From assembly GCA_944340905.1 (NCBI GenBank), contig CALVLT010000014.1:1-53081 (forward strand): a stretch of DNA of 53,081 nucleotides, in the 5' to 3' direction. The DNA comes from an uncultured Clostridia bacterium. GTDB lineage: Bacteria > Bacillota > Clostridia > Christensenellales > Borkfalkiaceae. Below the pieces are notes generated by a model. It saw nothing but the letters and a program-made list of their open reading frames with translations, made no database searches and had not been told where the DNA came from. Position numbers and translations under genes: made by a program. Positions 8,767-18,300 of this stretch are shown here, in pieces (position 1 is the first letter of the stretch; each line of letters starts with the position of its first letter).

Positions 8767-8794
8767 TTGACTTTTTTTGCAACTGCACTATAAT
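8767..8794 (+). promoter_or_regulatory. Promoter of the Gx-rnfCDGEAB operon
   Basis: TTGACT (8767-8772), 16-bp spacer, TATAAT (8789-8794), then 7 nt to ATG 8802. The predicted start site is at about 8801-8802, implying a leaderless or nearly leaderless message. No Shine-Dalgarno sequence precedes the ATG. Confidence 0.82.
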
Positions 8795-8801
8795 AGTAGT
8801 T

Positions 8802-9350
8802 ATGGAGCATTCGGCGCGGGGGAGAAAAGGCAGGAAAATTGCGATGCTCGGCATTCTTGCCGGGCTGGGGCTGGTCGCCTTTTTGCTCGAGAGTCTGATC
8901 CCCCTCCCCTTTCTGCCCGGCGCCAAGCTCGGGTTTGCGAATATCTTTTCGCTGCTCGCGCTGCTTTTCTACGGCCTGCCGGAGGCGCTCATCGTCGTGA
9001 CGGTGCGCACCGTGCTGGGCAGCCTGTTTGCGGGGAACGTCTCCATGCTGCTCTATTCCCTGACGGCGGGGCTTGTATCCACATGCGTTTCCCGCCTTTT
9101 ATTGTGCGCCCTGCCCCGCATCAGCTTTCTGTGCGTGAGCGTTGCGGGAGCGATCGTACACAACCTCGTGCAGCTGCTCGTCTACTGCGCACTGACGGGA
9201 ACGGCGCTGCTGTTCGTCTACTCCCCCTATCTGTGTCTGATGGGCGCGGGGGCGGGCGTGGTGGTCGGTCTCGCCGTCACATGCACTATCAAAGCACTTC
9301 CCGCGCGTATTTTCGCGCGGCAAACTCTTTCCAAGGAGGATACCAAGTGA
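8802..9350 (+). CDS. Gx transporter family membrane protein (heptaprenyl diphosphate synthase component I-like)
   Basis: 182-aa integral membrane protein with about five hydrophobic segments. After a basic start (RGRKGRK), the first segment contains LGILAGLGLVAFLLESLIP and the following loop PGAKLGFANIFSLLAL, both typical of the Gx/ECF-S-like family often annotated as heptaprenyl diphosphate synthase component I. Such genes commonly sit beside rnf or FMN-protein genes; a role in cofactor or prenyl supply is not established. ATG 8802 is chosen because it keeps the basic cytoplasmic N-terminus; ATG 8844 is the alternative, with an AGGCAGGA box about 7 nt upstream. Its stop overlaps the GTG of rnfC. 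Confidence 0.82.
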   Translation: MEHSARGRKGRKIAMLGILAGLGLVAFLLESLIPLPFLPGAKLGFANIFSLLALLFYGLPEALIVVTVRTVLGSLFAGNVSMLLYSLTAGLVSTCVSRLLLCALPRISFLCVSVAGAIVHNLVQLLVYCALTGTALLFVYSPYLCLMGAGAGVVVGLAVTCTIKALPARIFARQTLSKEDTK

Positions 9351-10633
9351 TCATAAAACCGAGGGCGTTCTTCCGCGGCGTTCATCCCGACGGACACAAA
9401 TCGCCCACCGCGGGGCTGCCCGCCGAACGGCTGCCGCGCATTGCCGAGGCGGTCATTCCGCTCTCACAGCACGCCGGCGCGCCCGCACAGCCCGTCGTGC
9501 AGGCGGGACAATTTGTCAAGCGCGGCGAGCTGATCGCAGCGGGCGGCGGGGCCGTTTCTGCCAACATCCACGCGAGCATCGCGGGCACCGTAAAGGCGGT
9601 GGAGGAGCGCCCCGACGGGCGGGGCGGCAGCATGCAGGCGGTCGTCATCACTGCCGCCGATGCGCAGGAGGACGCCTTCTTTGCTCCCCTGACGGACCCC
9701 TCCGGCGAGGAGATCCTGGAGCGCATCAAGGCGTGCGGCATCGTGGGCATGGGCGGCGCGGGATTCCCGACGCACGTCAAACTCGCGCCCCCCGTTCCCG
9801 TGGATACGCTCATCCTCAACGGCGCGGAGTGCGAACCCTACCTCACCTGCGACGATGCGCTCATGCATGAAAAGCGGGACGAGATCGTGCGCGGCGCAGC
9901 CTATATGGCGAAGGCGCTCGGCGTGGAGCGCATCCTCATCGCCATCGAGAAAAACAAACCCGCGGCGATCGCTGCGTTTGAACAGACCGAGCTTACCGTC
10001 GTCCCCCTTAAAAAACAGTACCCGATGGGCGCGGAAAAACAGCTCATCTACTGCTGTACGGGGCGCAAGGTGCCCCTCGGCAAACTTCCCGCGCACACGG
10101 GCGTGATCGTGCAGAACGCGGCGACGGCGTTTGCCGTCTGCGAGGCGGTGGAGCTGGGCAAACCGCTCATCGAGCGCATCGTCACCGTCACGGGCGGCGG
10201 CATCGCAAGCCCCAAAAACCTTGTCTGTCCCGTCGGCGCCCCCCTTTCGGCGCTTGCCGAGGCGTGCGGCGGGGAGACGGACGCCGCCAAGCTGGTGGCG
10301 GGCGGCCCGATGACGGGCGCGGCGCTCACGGGCACGGACGCCGTTGTCACCAAGACGACGGGCGGGTTCCTGTTCCTGACGGCGAAGGAGACGAACAGCG
10401 ACGCCCCCACGCCCTGCATCAACTGCGGAAAGTGCGCACAGGTCTGCCCCATGCACCTCATGCCCATGCAGACGGAGTTCTACACCGACGCAAAGGAATA
10501 TGAAAATGCCGCAAAGTACGGCGGCGTACTCGCTTGCATCGAATGCGGGGCATGCACTTATATCTGTCCCGCGCGCAGGCCGCTGGCGCAGGCGATCAAG
10601 ACCGCGAAAGCGCAGCTGAGGAGGAATGCATGA
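9347..10633 (+). CDS. rnfC: Rnf complex subunit C
   Basis: 428 aa. RnfC is the soluble NADH/FMN-binding subunit of the membrane Rnf complex (ferredoxin:NAD+ oxidoreductase). Visible features: N-terminal domain with the PxxxPPxV-like start, the nucleotide/FMN motif GMGGAGFPTHVK (134-145), NGAECEPYLTCDD (158-170), and two [4Fe-4S] ferredoxin motifs, C357/C360/C363/C367 and C397/C400/C403/C407. The start is GTG at 9347, with a strong AAGGAGGA box 6 nt upstream; it overlaps the TGA of the preceding gene by GTGA. Its length is that of the short clostridial RnfC without the Ala/Lys-rich tail of enterobacteria. Next gene rnfD overlaps by ATGA. Confidence 0.95.
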   Translation: MIIKPRAFFRGVHPDGHKSPTAGLPAERLPRIAEAVIPLSQHAGAPAQPVVQAGQFVKRGELIAAGGGAVSANIHASIAGTVKAVEERPDGRGGSMQAVVITAADAQEDAFFAPLTDPSGEEILERIKACGIVGMGGAGFPTHVKLAPPVPVDTLILNGAECEPYLTCDDALMHEKRDEIVRGAAYMAKALGVERILIAIEKNKPAAIAAFEQTELTVVPLKKQYPMGAEKQLIYCCTGRKVPLGKLPAHTGVIVQNAATAFAVCEAVELGKPLIERIVTVTGGGIASPKNLVCPVGAPLSALAEACGGETDAAKLVAGGPMTGAALTGTDAVVTKTTGGFLFLTAKETNSDAPTPCINCGKCAQVCPMHLMPMQTEFYTDAKEYENAAKYGGVLACIECGACTYICPARRPLAQAIKTAKAQLRRNA

Positions 10634-11685
10634 GAATCTTATCCACCGCCCCGCACATCCGCACGCGGCGCACGACAAAGACCATTATGCTCGACGTGCT
10701 CATCGCGCTGCTGCCCGCCGCCGTTGCCGGCATCGTGTACTTCGGCTGGCAGGCCGCCGTCATCATCGCGATCGCCATGGCGAGCGCCGCACTCACGGAG
10801 TTCGTGTGGTACCTGATCGAACACAAAGTCTGGCGCGGCGGCAGGGAGACGCTTAGGGCGTTCGCCGTGCAGTTCGACTTCACCTCCCTTGTGACGGGGC
10901 TTTTGCTGGCGCTCTGCCTTCCCGCCAACATCGACGGCTGGTACATGCCCCTTCTGGGCAGCATCTTTGCCGTGGGCGTCGTCAAGATGCTCTTCGGAGG
11001 AACGGGCAAGAACATCGTCAATCCTGCCATCGCGGGGCGCATCTTCCTGTTCATCTCCTTCACGGCGATGACCGTCTATCCCGCCGCGAACTTCGGTCCC
11101 CTGCTTGACGACAACCTTGCCATCTGGCAGACCAACAGCAATCCGCCGATCACGCCCACGTGGACGCCGCAGGACGCGCTGGAGACGGGCGCGACGCAGC
11201 TGGGGAACATCTTCAACCTCAAGCCCGTTCTGTCCAACCTCGACCTGTTCCTTGGAACGGGCGTTGCGGGCTGCATCGGCGAGACGTGCAAACTTGCCCT
11301 GCTCATCGGATTTGTCTATCTGTGCGTGCGCGGGGTGGTCAAGTGGTATCTGCCCGTCCTGTATATCGGCGTGACGGGGCTGTTCGCAGTCGCACTCGAA
11401 GGGTTCAACTTTGTCTTCTTCCTGCCCTCCATCCTCTCGGGCGGCCTCATTCTGGGCGCCTGCTTTATGGCGACCGACTACGTGACGACGCCCAAATCCA
11501 CCCTCGGCAACATCATCTACTTTATTGCCCTGGGCCTTCTGACGGCGGGCCTGAGAAAGGCGACGGGCATGGAGGTCGTCTCCTTCTGCATCCTTCTGAT
11601 GAACTTCCTCGTGTTCCTGATCGACCTTGCGATCAAGCCCCGCCCCTTCGGATATGTCCGCGCGAAAAAGGAGGCAAAGAAATGA
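10630..11685 (+). CDS. rnfD: Rnf complex subunit D
   Basis: 351-aa membrane subunit with eight or more hydrophobic segments. The covalent FMN site is at T189 in the periplasm-facing motif ETGATQLG (185-192), matching the S/TGAT sequence flavinylated by ApbE in RnfD/NqrB. Other family blocks seen are FGGTGKNIVNPA (122-133) and ATDYVTTP near the C-terminus. Together with RnfG it carries electrons across the membrane and takes part in ion translocation. The start at 10630 (GAGGA box 4 nt upstream, ATGA overlap with rnfC) is preferred over the longer frame opening at 10534, which lies inside rnfC. Confidence 0.95.
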   Translation: MRILSTAPHIRTRRTTKTIMLDVLIALLPAAVAGIVYFGWQAAVIIAIAMASAALTEFVWYLIEHKVWRGGRETLRAFAVQFDFTSLVTGLLLALCLPANIDGWYMPLLGSIFAVGVVKMLFGGTGKNIVNPAIAGRIFLFISFTAMTVYPAANFGPLLDDNLAIWQTNSNPPITPTWTPQDALETGATQLGNIFNLKPVLSNLDLFLGTGVAGCIGETCKLALLIGFVYLCVRGVVKWYLPVLYIGVTGLFAVALEGFNFVFFLPSILSGGLILGACFMATDYVTTPKSTLGNIIYFIALGLLTAGLRKATGMEVVSFCILLMNFLVFLIDLAIKPRPFGYVRAKKEAKK

Positions 11686-12308
11686 CGGTAAAAGAATTCT
11701 TCAAAAGCAATGCCTTCAAGAGCCTTGCCGTGCTCATCTGCATCGTGCTCGTCGCGGGCCTGCTGCTCGCCATCTTCAACGACCTGCTGTATATCTCCGA
11801 CGAAGAGCGGCTCAACCGCACCCTCTCGAGCATCTACGGCAAGGAAGTCACGGCGGAGCCGGTGGAGCTGACGCAGGAGCAGAAAGAGTATACCTACGGC
11901 AGCGTAAACGCGGTCTATCACATTGTGGACGACGGCAACTACCTGTTCCAGACGACGGGCACGGGCGGATTCAGCGACGGAAACGGCACGGTGACGCTGT
12001 GGACGGTCATTGCCTGTACCGGCACATGGGAGGAGGGCAACCTGGAGCTGACGGGCATTGAAAAGGTCGTCTACGATTCCAACGAGGGTCAGACGTACAT
12101 TGCCAACCTGACCGACCGCTTTTACAACTTCTTTGCCGAGAACGACGATCTGCTCGTCTCGGGCGGATACTTCGAGGCGGTCAGCGGCGGCACGGGCGAT
12201 CTGAACAACGTTGCAACGGGCGCGAGCGAATCCTCCAACGCCGCATGCAATGCGGTGAACGTGGCGCTCGCATGTTTCAGAACGGTGTTTATGGGAGGTG
12301 AAGCATGA
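11682..12308 (+). CDS. rnfG: Rnf complex subunit G (FMN-binding)
   Basis: 208 aa with one N-terminal membrane anchor (about 14-35) and an extracytoplasmic FMN-binding domain. The flavinylation motif near residues 184-192 reads VATGASESS; the residue at the acceptor position of the S/TGA(T/S) pattern is Ser instead of the usual Thr. ApbE-type transferases are known to accept Ser in some proteins, so the subunit is probably still flavinylated. It passes electrons between RnfD and the rest of the complex. AAGGAGG lies 9 nt before the ATG; the gene overlaps rnfD and rnfE by ATGA. No apbE gene is present in this window. Confidence 0.93.
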   Translation: MTVKEFFKSNAFKSLAVLICIVLVAGLLLAIFNDLLYISDEERLNRTLSSIYGKEVTAEPVELTQEQKEYTYGSVNAVYHIVDDGNYLFQTTGTGGFSDGNGTVTLWTVIACTGTWEEGNLELTGIEKVVYDSNEGQTYIANLTDRFYNFFAENDDLLVSGGYFEAVSGGTGDLNNVATGASESSNAACNAVNVALACFRTVFMGGEA

Positions 12309-13018
12309 ATGCCGGAAAATACGGCAAGATCGCCTATGATGGGCTGATCACCAACAATGCAACGTTCAAACTGGTGCTCGGCACCTGCGCGACGTTGGGC
12401 ATGTCCACGTCCGCCGTCAACAGTTTCGGCATGGGGCTTTCCGTCACGGTGGTGCTGCTTTTGAGCAACGTGATCATCTCGCTGCTGCGCAAGGTCATTC
12501 CCAACACGGTGCGCATACCTGCGTTTATCGTGATCATTGCAACGATGGTCACTCTCCTGCGAATGGTACTGGAAAAGTACATTCCCGATCTGTATGATGC
12601 CATGGGCGTGTTTCTGCCGCTCATCGTCGTCAACTGCGTGATCCTGGGGCGCGCCGAGGCGTTCGCAAGCAAAAACCCCGTTCTGGACAGCGCCGTCGAC
12701 GGCGTTGCAACGGGGCTTGGGCTGACCTTTGCCCTTACGGTCATCGGCATCATCCGCGAATTTCTGGGCAGCGGGAGCTTCTTCGGCATGCAGGTGATGG
12801 ACTTCCGCATCGGGTTCTTTACCAATGCGGCGGGCGCGTTCTTCGTGTACGGCATCTGCATCGCCCTGTTCGTGCTTATTACAAATCAAGTGGACAAGGC
12901 GCGCCGCGCCAGGCACGCGCGCATGCTGCGCGTGCCCTCGCATGACGAGCCGCTCCCCTCGCCTGACGCGCCGGACGCAGCGGCCGCGGCGAATACAACG
13001 GACGGGGAGGTGAAATAA
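12305..13018 (+). CDS. rnfE: Rnf complex subunit E
   Basis: 237-aa hydrophobic subunit, six transmembrane segments, paralogous to RnfA. Typical blocks include GTCATLGMSTSAVNSFGMG in the first helix region, PLIVVNCVILGRAEAFAS in the third, and VIGIIREFLGSG. In Rnf/Nqr complexes RnfA and RnfE form an inverted pair that coordinates an intramembrane iron centre and contributes to the ion path. The C-terminal 35 residues are a charged, Ala/Asp-rich cytoplasmic tail beyond the usual end. GGGAGGTGA precedes the ATG. It overlaps rnfG by ATGA, and its stop is one base before rnfA. Confidence 0.95.
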   Translation: MNAGKYGKIAYDGLITNNATFKLVLGTCATLGMSTSAVNSFGMGLSVTVVLLLSNVIISLLRKVIPNTVRIPAFIVIIATMVTLLRMVLEKYIPDLYDAMGVFLPLIVVNCVILGRAEAFASKNPVLDSAVDGVATGLGLTFALTVIGIIREFLGSGSFFGMQVMDFRIGFFTNAAGAFFVYGICIALFVLITNQVDKARRARHARMLRVPSHDEPLPSPDAPDAAAAANTTDGEVK

Positions 13019-13019
13019 G

Positions 13020-13634
13020 ATGGCAGCGACCATTCTTCTGATCATCATCACCGCCGTCTTTTCGCAGAACTTCATCCTCGTGCGGTTTTTGGGCATCTGC
13101 CCCTTCCTGGGCGTCTCCAAAAAGGTGAACAGCGCGGTCTCCATGGGCATCGCCGTGACGCTCGTCATGGTGCTTGCCACGCTCGTCACCTGGCCCCTCT
13201 ACTATTATATCATGGTGCCGCTCGGGATCGAATATCTGGAGATCATCTTCTTCATCTTCGTCATTGCAGCGCTCGTGCAGATGCTGGAAAAGATCATTGA
13301 AAAGCTCTCCCCCGCGCTCTACCGCTCGATGGGCATCTATCTGCCCCTCATCACCACCAACTGCGCCATTCTGGGCGTTGCCGAGCTGCTGCTCGTGACC
13401 GACCTTTCAGGCATCGTTTCGGGCATCGAGGCGGGCATTTCCATGAATCTCGGCTTTGCCCTCCTCTATGCGCTGTGCGCGGGCATCGGGTTCACGCTCG
13501 CCATGGTGCTGATGGGCGGCGTTCGCGAAAAAATGGAAAAACTTCCCGTCGCCAAATGCATGAAGGGATTCCCCATCACGATGGTTGCGGCGGCATTCAT
13601 GGCAATGGCGTTCTACGTCTTTGCGCTGCTGTAA
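13020..13634 (+). CDS. rnfA: Rnf complex subunit A
   Basis: 204-aa membrane subunit with six helices. Signature blocks: FSQNFILVRFLGICPFLGVS near the N-terminus (containing the cysteine proposed to ligate the intramembrane Fe centre) and IYLPLITTNCAILGVAE around residues 105-121, the matching Cys-bearing loop. It pairs with RnfE. The GGGGAGGTGAAATAAG sequence at the end of rnfE supplies the ribosome site. Only one base separates it from rnfE; rnfB follows after 13 bp. Confidence 0.95.
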   Translation: MAATILLIIITAVFSQNFILVRFLGICPFLGVSKKVNSAVSMGIAVTLVMVLATLVTWPLYYYIMVPLGIEYLEIIFFIFVIAALVQMLEKIIEKLSPALYRSMGIYLPLITTNCAILGVAELLLVTDLSGIVSGIEAGISMNLGFALLYALCAGIGFTLAMVLMGGVREKMEKLPVAKCMKGFPITMVAAAFMAMAFYVFALL

Positions 13635-13647
13635 GGAGGCGACGAAT

Positions 13648-14466
13648 ATGCAATCTCTTCTTTTGGCGCCCGTCAACTGGGCGCAGGTAGGCATCGTTCT
13701 GGGCATCTTCGCGGCGATCGCCGTCGTTCTCACCGTCTGCATCCTGCTCGTGGCGAAGTTCTGCAAGACCAATGCGGACGAGAAGGTGGAGACCATCCTC
13801 TCCCACCTTGCGGGGGCGAACTGCGGCGGCTGCGGCTGCACGGGCTGTGCGGGCTTTGCCGAAAAGCTTGCCAAAGGCGAGGCAAAACTGAGCGACTGCC
13901 ATGTGACCGAGGCGGAGGAAAAGGCGGTCATCGCGGGCGTTCTGGGGGTGCCGTTCACGGCGGCAAAGCCCACCGTGAGCGTGTGCCGCTGTTCGGGCGG
14001 TATCCATGCCAAGGACGCATTTGCATACAGCGGCGCGCAGGATTGCGCCGAGGAAAACAAGCTTGCGGGCGGGCGCAAGGTGTGCAAATACGGCTGTTTG
14101 GGCGACGGAAACTGCACCCGCGTCTGTCCGGAAAACGCGATTTCGCTGCCCGACGGGTGCGCGAACGTCGATCCGGACAAGTGCATCTCCTGCGGGGCGT
14201 GCATCCTCACCTGTCCCAAACAGCTCTTTATCCGCATTCCCGCCGATGCAAAGGTGTATGTTGCCTGCTCCTCGCACGAGCGCGGAAAAGCCGTAATGGA
14301 CGCCTGTGAATTCGGCTGCATCGCCTGCGGCAAGTGCGCAAGAACGTGCCCCTCGGGCGCCATCACCATGCAGGACAATCTGCCCATCATCGACTATGAC
14401 AAGTGCATCAAGTGCGGCAAATGCGCCGACGCCTGCCCGCGCCATACCATCAAAGTGCGGTATTGA
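13648..14466 (+). CDS. rnfB: Rnf complex subunit B (polyferredoxin)
   Basis: 272 aa. An N-terminal membrane anchor (about 12-37) is followed by the RnfB-type [4Fe-4S] motif with C59, C62, C67 and C84 (ANCGGCGCTGC). Four further ferredoxin motifs follow: KYGCLGDGNCTRVCP, CISCGACILTCP, CIACGKCARTCP and CIKCGKCADACP. RnfB is the entry point for electrons from reduced ferredoxin. The start at 13648 has AAGGAGG 11 nt upstream; an earlier in-frame opening at 13585 lies inside rnfA. It ends the operon. No simple U-tailed terminator follows, but a long chain of hairpins begins 50 bp downstream. Confidence 0.95.
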   Translation: MQSLLLAPVNWAQVGIVLGIFAAIAVVLTVCILLVAKFCKTNADEKVETILSHLAGANCGGCGCTGCAGFAEKLAKGEAKLSDCHVTEAEEKAVIAGVLGVPFTAAKPTVSVCRCSGGIHAKDAFAYSGAQDCAEENKLAGGRKVCKYGCLGDGNCTRVCPENAISLPDGCANVDPDKCISCGACILTCPKQLFIRIPADAKVYVACSSHERGKAVMDACEFGCIACGKCARTCPSGAITMQDNLPIIDYDKCIKCGKCADACPRHTIKVRY

Positions 14467-14515
14467 ATATTTGGTTTGGCGGATCGAAGTGTTATTTTAT
14501 AAAGTACTTGATTTG

Positions 14516-15146
14516 CTCCCCCCTGTGTAAGGGGGAGATGTCAGCGGAGCTGACAGAGAGGGTTGTCAAAGTTTGTTGCAATTGAGCAAAACAACCCTCC
14601 CGCCTCGCAAGCTCGGCACCGTCTCACGCAAGTAGACCTTGCGTAACTTCGGCTGCGCTCGTGCGCCGCTGCGCGTCGGGCGGTCAGCAATTTTGCGTGC
14701 ATATGCAAAATTGCCAGCTCATGCGTGCGCACACCACACCGTGGTGATGCGCATAACGCACGCATTCGCCCCTTGCACAGGGAGGGCTTTTCTTGCCCCC
14801 CCTTAACACTTGTTTTAAGGGGGGATGTCCAAAGGACAGGGGGGATGACTGCACCCGAGGGGATTCTCACGCTCCACTGCGTTCCACTACTTCGGCTTCG
14901 CCTCGTGCGCCGCTCCGCGTCGGGCAGAATGACGTGTTCCTCGCCTACCGTCATTCAAAGCGAAAATAAAATCATAAAACCGCAGCACTCACAAAAAAGA
15001 TTTGCTTGCAAAGCTTTTTTGTGAAAAGGGTGAAAAGCGCGGTATGCGCACCAGCGCGGTGCGCTGTGCGCGCGCTTTGAACTAAGGATTTTGCATTATC
15101 AGCGCAAAATCCGTGCCCGCAGGCGGCGCATTCCCTTGGCGCCGCC
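14516..15146. repeat. Gene-free chain of perfect inverted repeats (structured intergenic element)
   Basis: No credible gene occupies 14467-15345. The stretch holds successive perfect stems: 14516-14522/14531-14537 (CTCCCCC), 14539-14545/14549-14555 (TGTCAGC), 14558-14566/14591-14599, 14626-14632/14638-14644, 14687-14696/14705-14714, 14721-14729/14757-14765 enclosing 14732-14737/14741-14746, 14797-14806/14815-14824, 14826-14830/14834-14838, 14927-14934/14949-14956, 14990-14999/15014-15023, 15046-15052/15058-15064, 15086-15094/15104-15112 and 15122-15129/15139-15146. A 36-37-bp segment recurs imperfectly at 14646-14681 and 14889-14925. The C-rich stem followed by ATGTC-N-GACA appears twice (14516 and 14797), suggesting repeated modules. 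It resembles REP/MITE-like intergenic repeats; function unknown. Confidence 0.8.
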
Positions 15147-15294
15147 AAGATGGCAGAAGGTCAAGACGTGGTGTTCAGCTTTGCCGAATACCCGTGCTCA
15201 CCTTTTTGCTGCGACGCGGAATCCCCTCTTACGTTGTCTTAGGGGCAAGATAACGCGAAAGCCTTCCCCCAATCGAAACTACATTTTTGCAAAC

Positions 15295-15327
15295 AAAAAA
15301 ATCCTCTCCGAAGAGAGGATTTTTTTG
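15295..15327. terminator. Bidirectional intrinsic terminator
   Basis: ATCCTCTC (15301-15308), CGAA loop, GAGAGGAT (15313-15320), flanked by six A on the left and seven T on the right. It lies 25 bp past the stop of the minus-strand InlB-repeat gene and also closes the plus strand. Confidence 0.93.
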
Positions 15328-15345
15328 TTAGATTATTAAGGTTTA

Positions 15346-18300
15346 TCACGCATTCGCAAATGTATACACAGTATAGCTATCAATTGTAAATGTAGCTACT
15401 CCGTCCTCTGTGATATGCAGATTTAATTCGCTGGAATTAAAATCATTTGCAATCCTAAGGTTCATAATATTCGTATACGTATAGCCCTGATATGTCCCGC
15501 TCGTAGCCGTCAGTTCAATTATAACTGCAAGGGTATCGCGCGTTATCCACTTGAAAGTAAGTGTGAAATCACTGTTTTCAGACAATGCACGGTAGACAGC
15601 CCAATCATATACCTGTACAACGCCTTCCGCGTTTGTTATAGAAACCGATTCCCAATTATCATCAAGAACAAACGGGGAAACAAGCGGGCCTTCTAGGTCT
15701 GGATCGAACGTCCAACCATGGCTGTCCAAGCGTCCGGTCAATCCTTCCTTGATTTCCCAAATTACCGTTCGGAAATTGACAGGATTTCCATACTCATCAA
15801 CACCAAGATTGGCTCCTGTTTGCGATCCGGATATTGTCAAAACGGAACCGTATTGCAAAGCAACCGGTACATCGTACCAATTTACAAATGCAACAAACTC
15901 GTCACCGTTATAGGATTGATTGACTGCTGTTGTTGAAGTAGTTGCGCCGCAAATTGTGCATGTTCCGTCGGCAAAGTCGTGTACGCAGGGCAAATCACAT
16001 ATCGAGCAAACGCCATTTGTATAACTGTTGCACTCGTGGACTGCAAGCGTTGTTGCAGAAAACTCATTTGTAAATCCATAGTAATACCAATCAGGCAATG
16101 ACCCGCTTGTGGCAGTAATGTCATACGTCATGCTGAACATTTGCCCATTGTTCGTCTCGCTGTTTCCGACTGCAACAAACGTTATCGTCAGGCAATTCGG
16201 GTTGGCCCAATCAAATCTGACGGTCAGATCACAGCTTGCAATTACTGACATATAGACTGTTGTATCGGCGTTTGTATGCTTTTCAACGGTCCAGCCCATG
16301 TTGGGGTGCGTCACGATAGGATTCAACCCCTCTTGTCCGCCGAGATAATAATCCATACGGATTACGCCATATACGCTTTGTGCGCTATCTTCACTGCCAT
16401 CTTGATAGAACTCTTTCCACAGGAGCGCATGCAGCGTTTTATAGACTTCATACACTGTTCCCGTTTCTGTTTCCGTCACTGTTCCCGAGCTTTGCATGGT
16501 GCCCGTATAGGTGATAGTTTCGCCCTTTTGAAGAACGCTTATCCACTGAGGAGAATTCCAATCTCCGGCTACACTTGTATCTCCAATCGTAAAGGACGTA
16601 TCTTCGACAATGACTTCAATTGCGATTGTTCCATCTGCTGCCACAACGACGGAATCGGTTTCAGCCTTTAATTCGCCATTGACCACATAGGAAATAATGC
16701 GCTCGTCATCAGCAATTTCCGAAACCGCAATGTTTTCAAGCGCAATCGTGAATTCGCCGCTCTCGGCATCGTATGTCACGGAAGAAATTGTTGCAGCTTT
16801 GTCAACCGTCGTTGTCAATGTGACCGTTGCCGTAATGGTATGATCGCTTCTGATACAACCAACCGAAAGCGTGCCTTCCGAATAAGTCGGCGCGCCATAG
16901 GTGTGCGATACGCCGTCAGCCGCAATCACAAGATCTGCTGCATCAACCTCAACATAGACTTCATTTTGCAGAATGAACAGCGCGCCGCAGGTTTCGCATT
17001 TATAGTGTTCCTTAGTTCCGTCTTCCGTGCAGGTTGCTTCCTGTTCCTTGACATAAGTCAAAGTTTCGCTGTGTTTAACTACAACCGAGGCGCTGTTATT
17101 CGCCACAATAATGCCGTTGGTATCTGCAAGCGCCGACATGTACGTATCGTCGCAGGCGTAGGTAAGCGTTGCCTTTGTTCCGTCTGTTGCATCGCCCGCA
17201 ATGTAGATGTAGCGCGCGCCTTCGGGAGTGCCCGTCACAGTCACTCGCGTACCGCTGATGGTGACGGAGGTATTGTTCTTATAAACACCCGCGCTGATGT
17301 CGCCGATCACAAGCGCTGCCATCGGGACTGCCGTACCGCTGCCCCAAGAATCGATATAGGAATCGGTATCGGGGTCAGTCCAAGCGGAAGTGATGGAGCC
17401 GCCCGTGATGGTAGCCGTACCACTGCGGATGATAACGCCCTGGCGACCGCCCGTGACAGAGGTGTTCATGAGCGTCAGGCTGCCTGCCACATTGAACAGA
17501 AGTCCTGCGCCACCGTTAAATTCCGCCGTGAGCGTGCTGCCCGAGATCGTCATATCGACGGGGCCGTAAAGTTCGCTGCCCTCGCTGATAGAGGCATTCG
17601 TGCCGATCGCATATGCGCCAACCGCCGTCACGGTACAATTTGTCATGTTGAGTTTGCCGCAGGCAATGAACAGACCCATTGCATCGGACGTCACTGTGAT
17701 GCTGTCCATTGTAAGATCGACGTTCTGCGTGAAAATCATAGAAGCGGACCCGTCGATATTCGGATTACCGTTGGTGTTGAAATCGAGCGCGCCGTTCGTG
17801 ATGGCGACTTCAATGCGATCGCTATACGACATTCCATATGCCGTCAGGCGAATGCGATCCGCCGCAGCAGCCGTTGCGGAAGTTGTAAACGTGATCGTCT
17901 TTTCATTGAGATCGATCGAGATATCGCGCCGAATATCAATGCCGGACGTAGTCATCTCGATATTATCCGCAAGCGTGATTTCATCGGCAGCTGCGTCGGC
18001 GAGGACTGCAAGCAGTTCTGCCTCGGTCTTGATCGCACTATGATCCGCCCATGCGGTGGTGAGAACAATGTCTGCCTCTTCCATCGTGACGGTGTTGTCG
18101 GTCGTGGTGTAGGCGATCTTTCCATCTACAGCCCAGCCCATGAAGGTAAAACCATCGCGCGCGTCAGGCGTTCCAAGCTCATACGTCTTTCCCTCGGCAA
18201 GCGTTGCAACGGTAGCACCGTCCACTGAGACCGTCCAAACCTGCGTCCAATGCGCATAATAGGTGATAGCAGCGGTTACATTTGTAATTTCGGTAACTTC

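Noticed and set aside
14541-14954. 137-aa frame and other short frames in the gene-free gap
   Set aside because: They cross several perfect hairpins, lack ribosome sites and read as Arg/Ser/Ala-rich shadow sequence.
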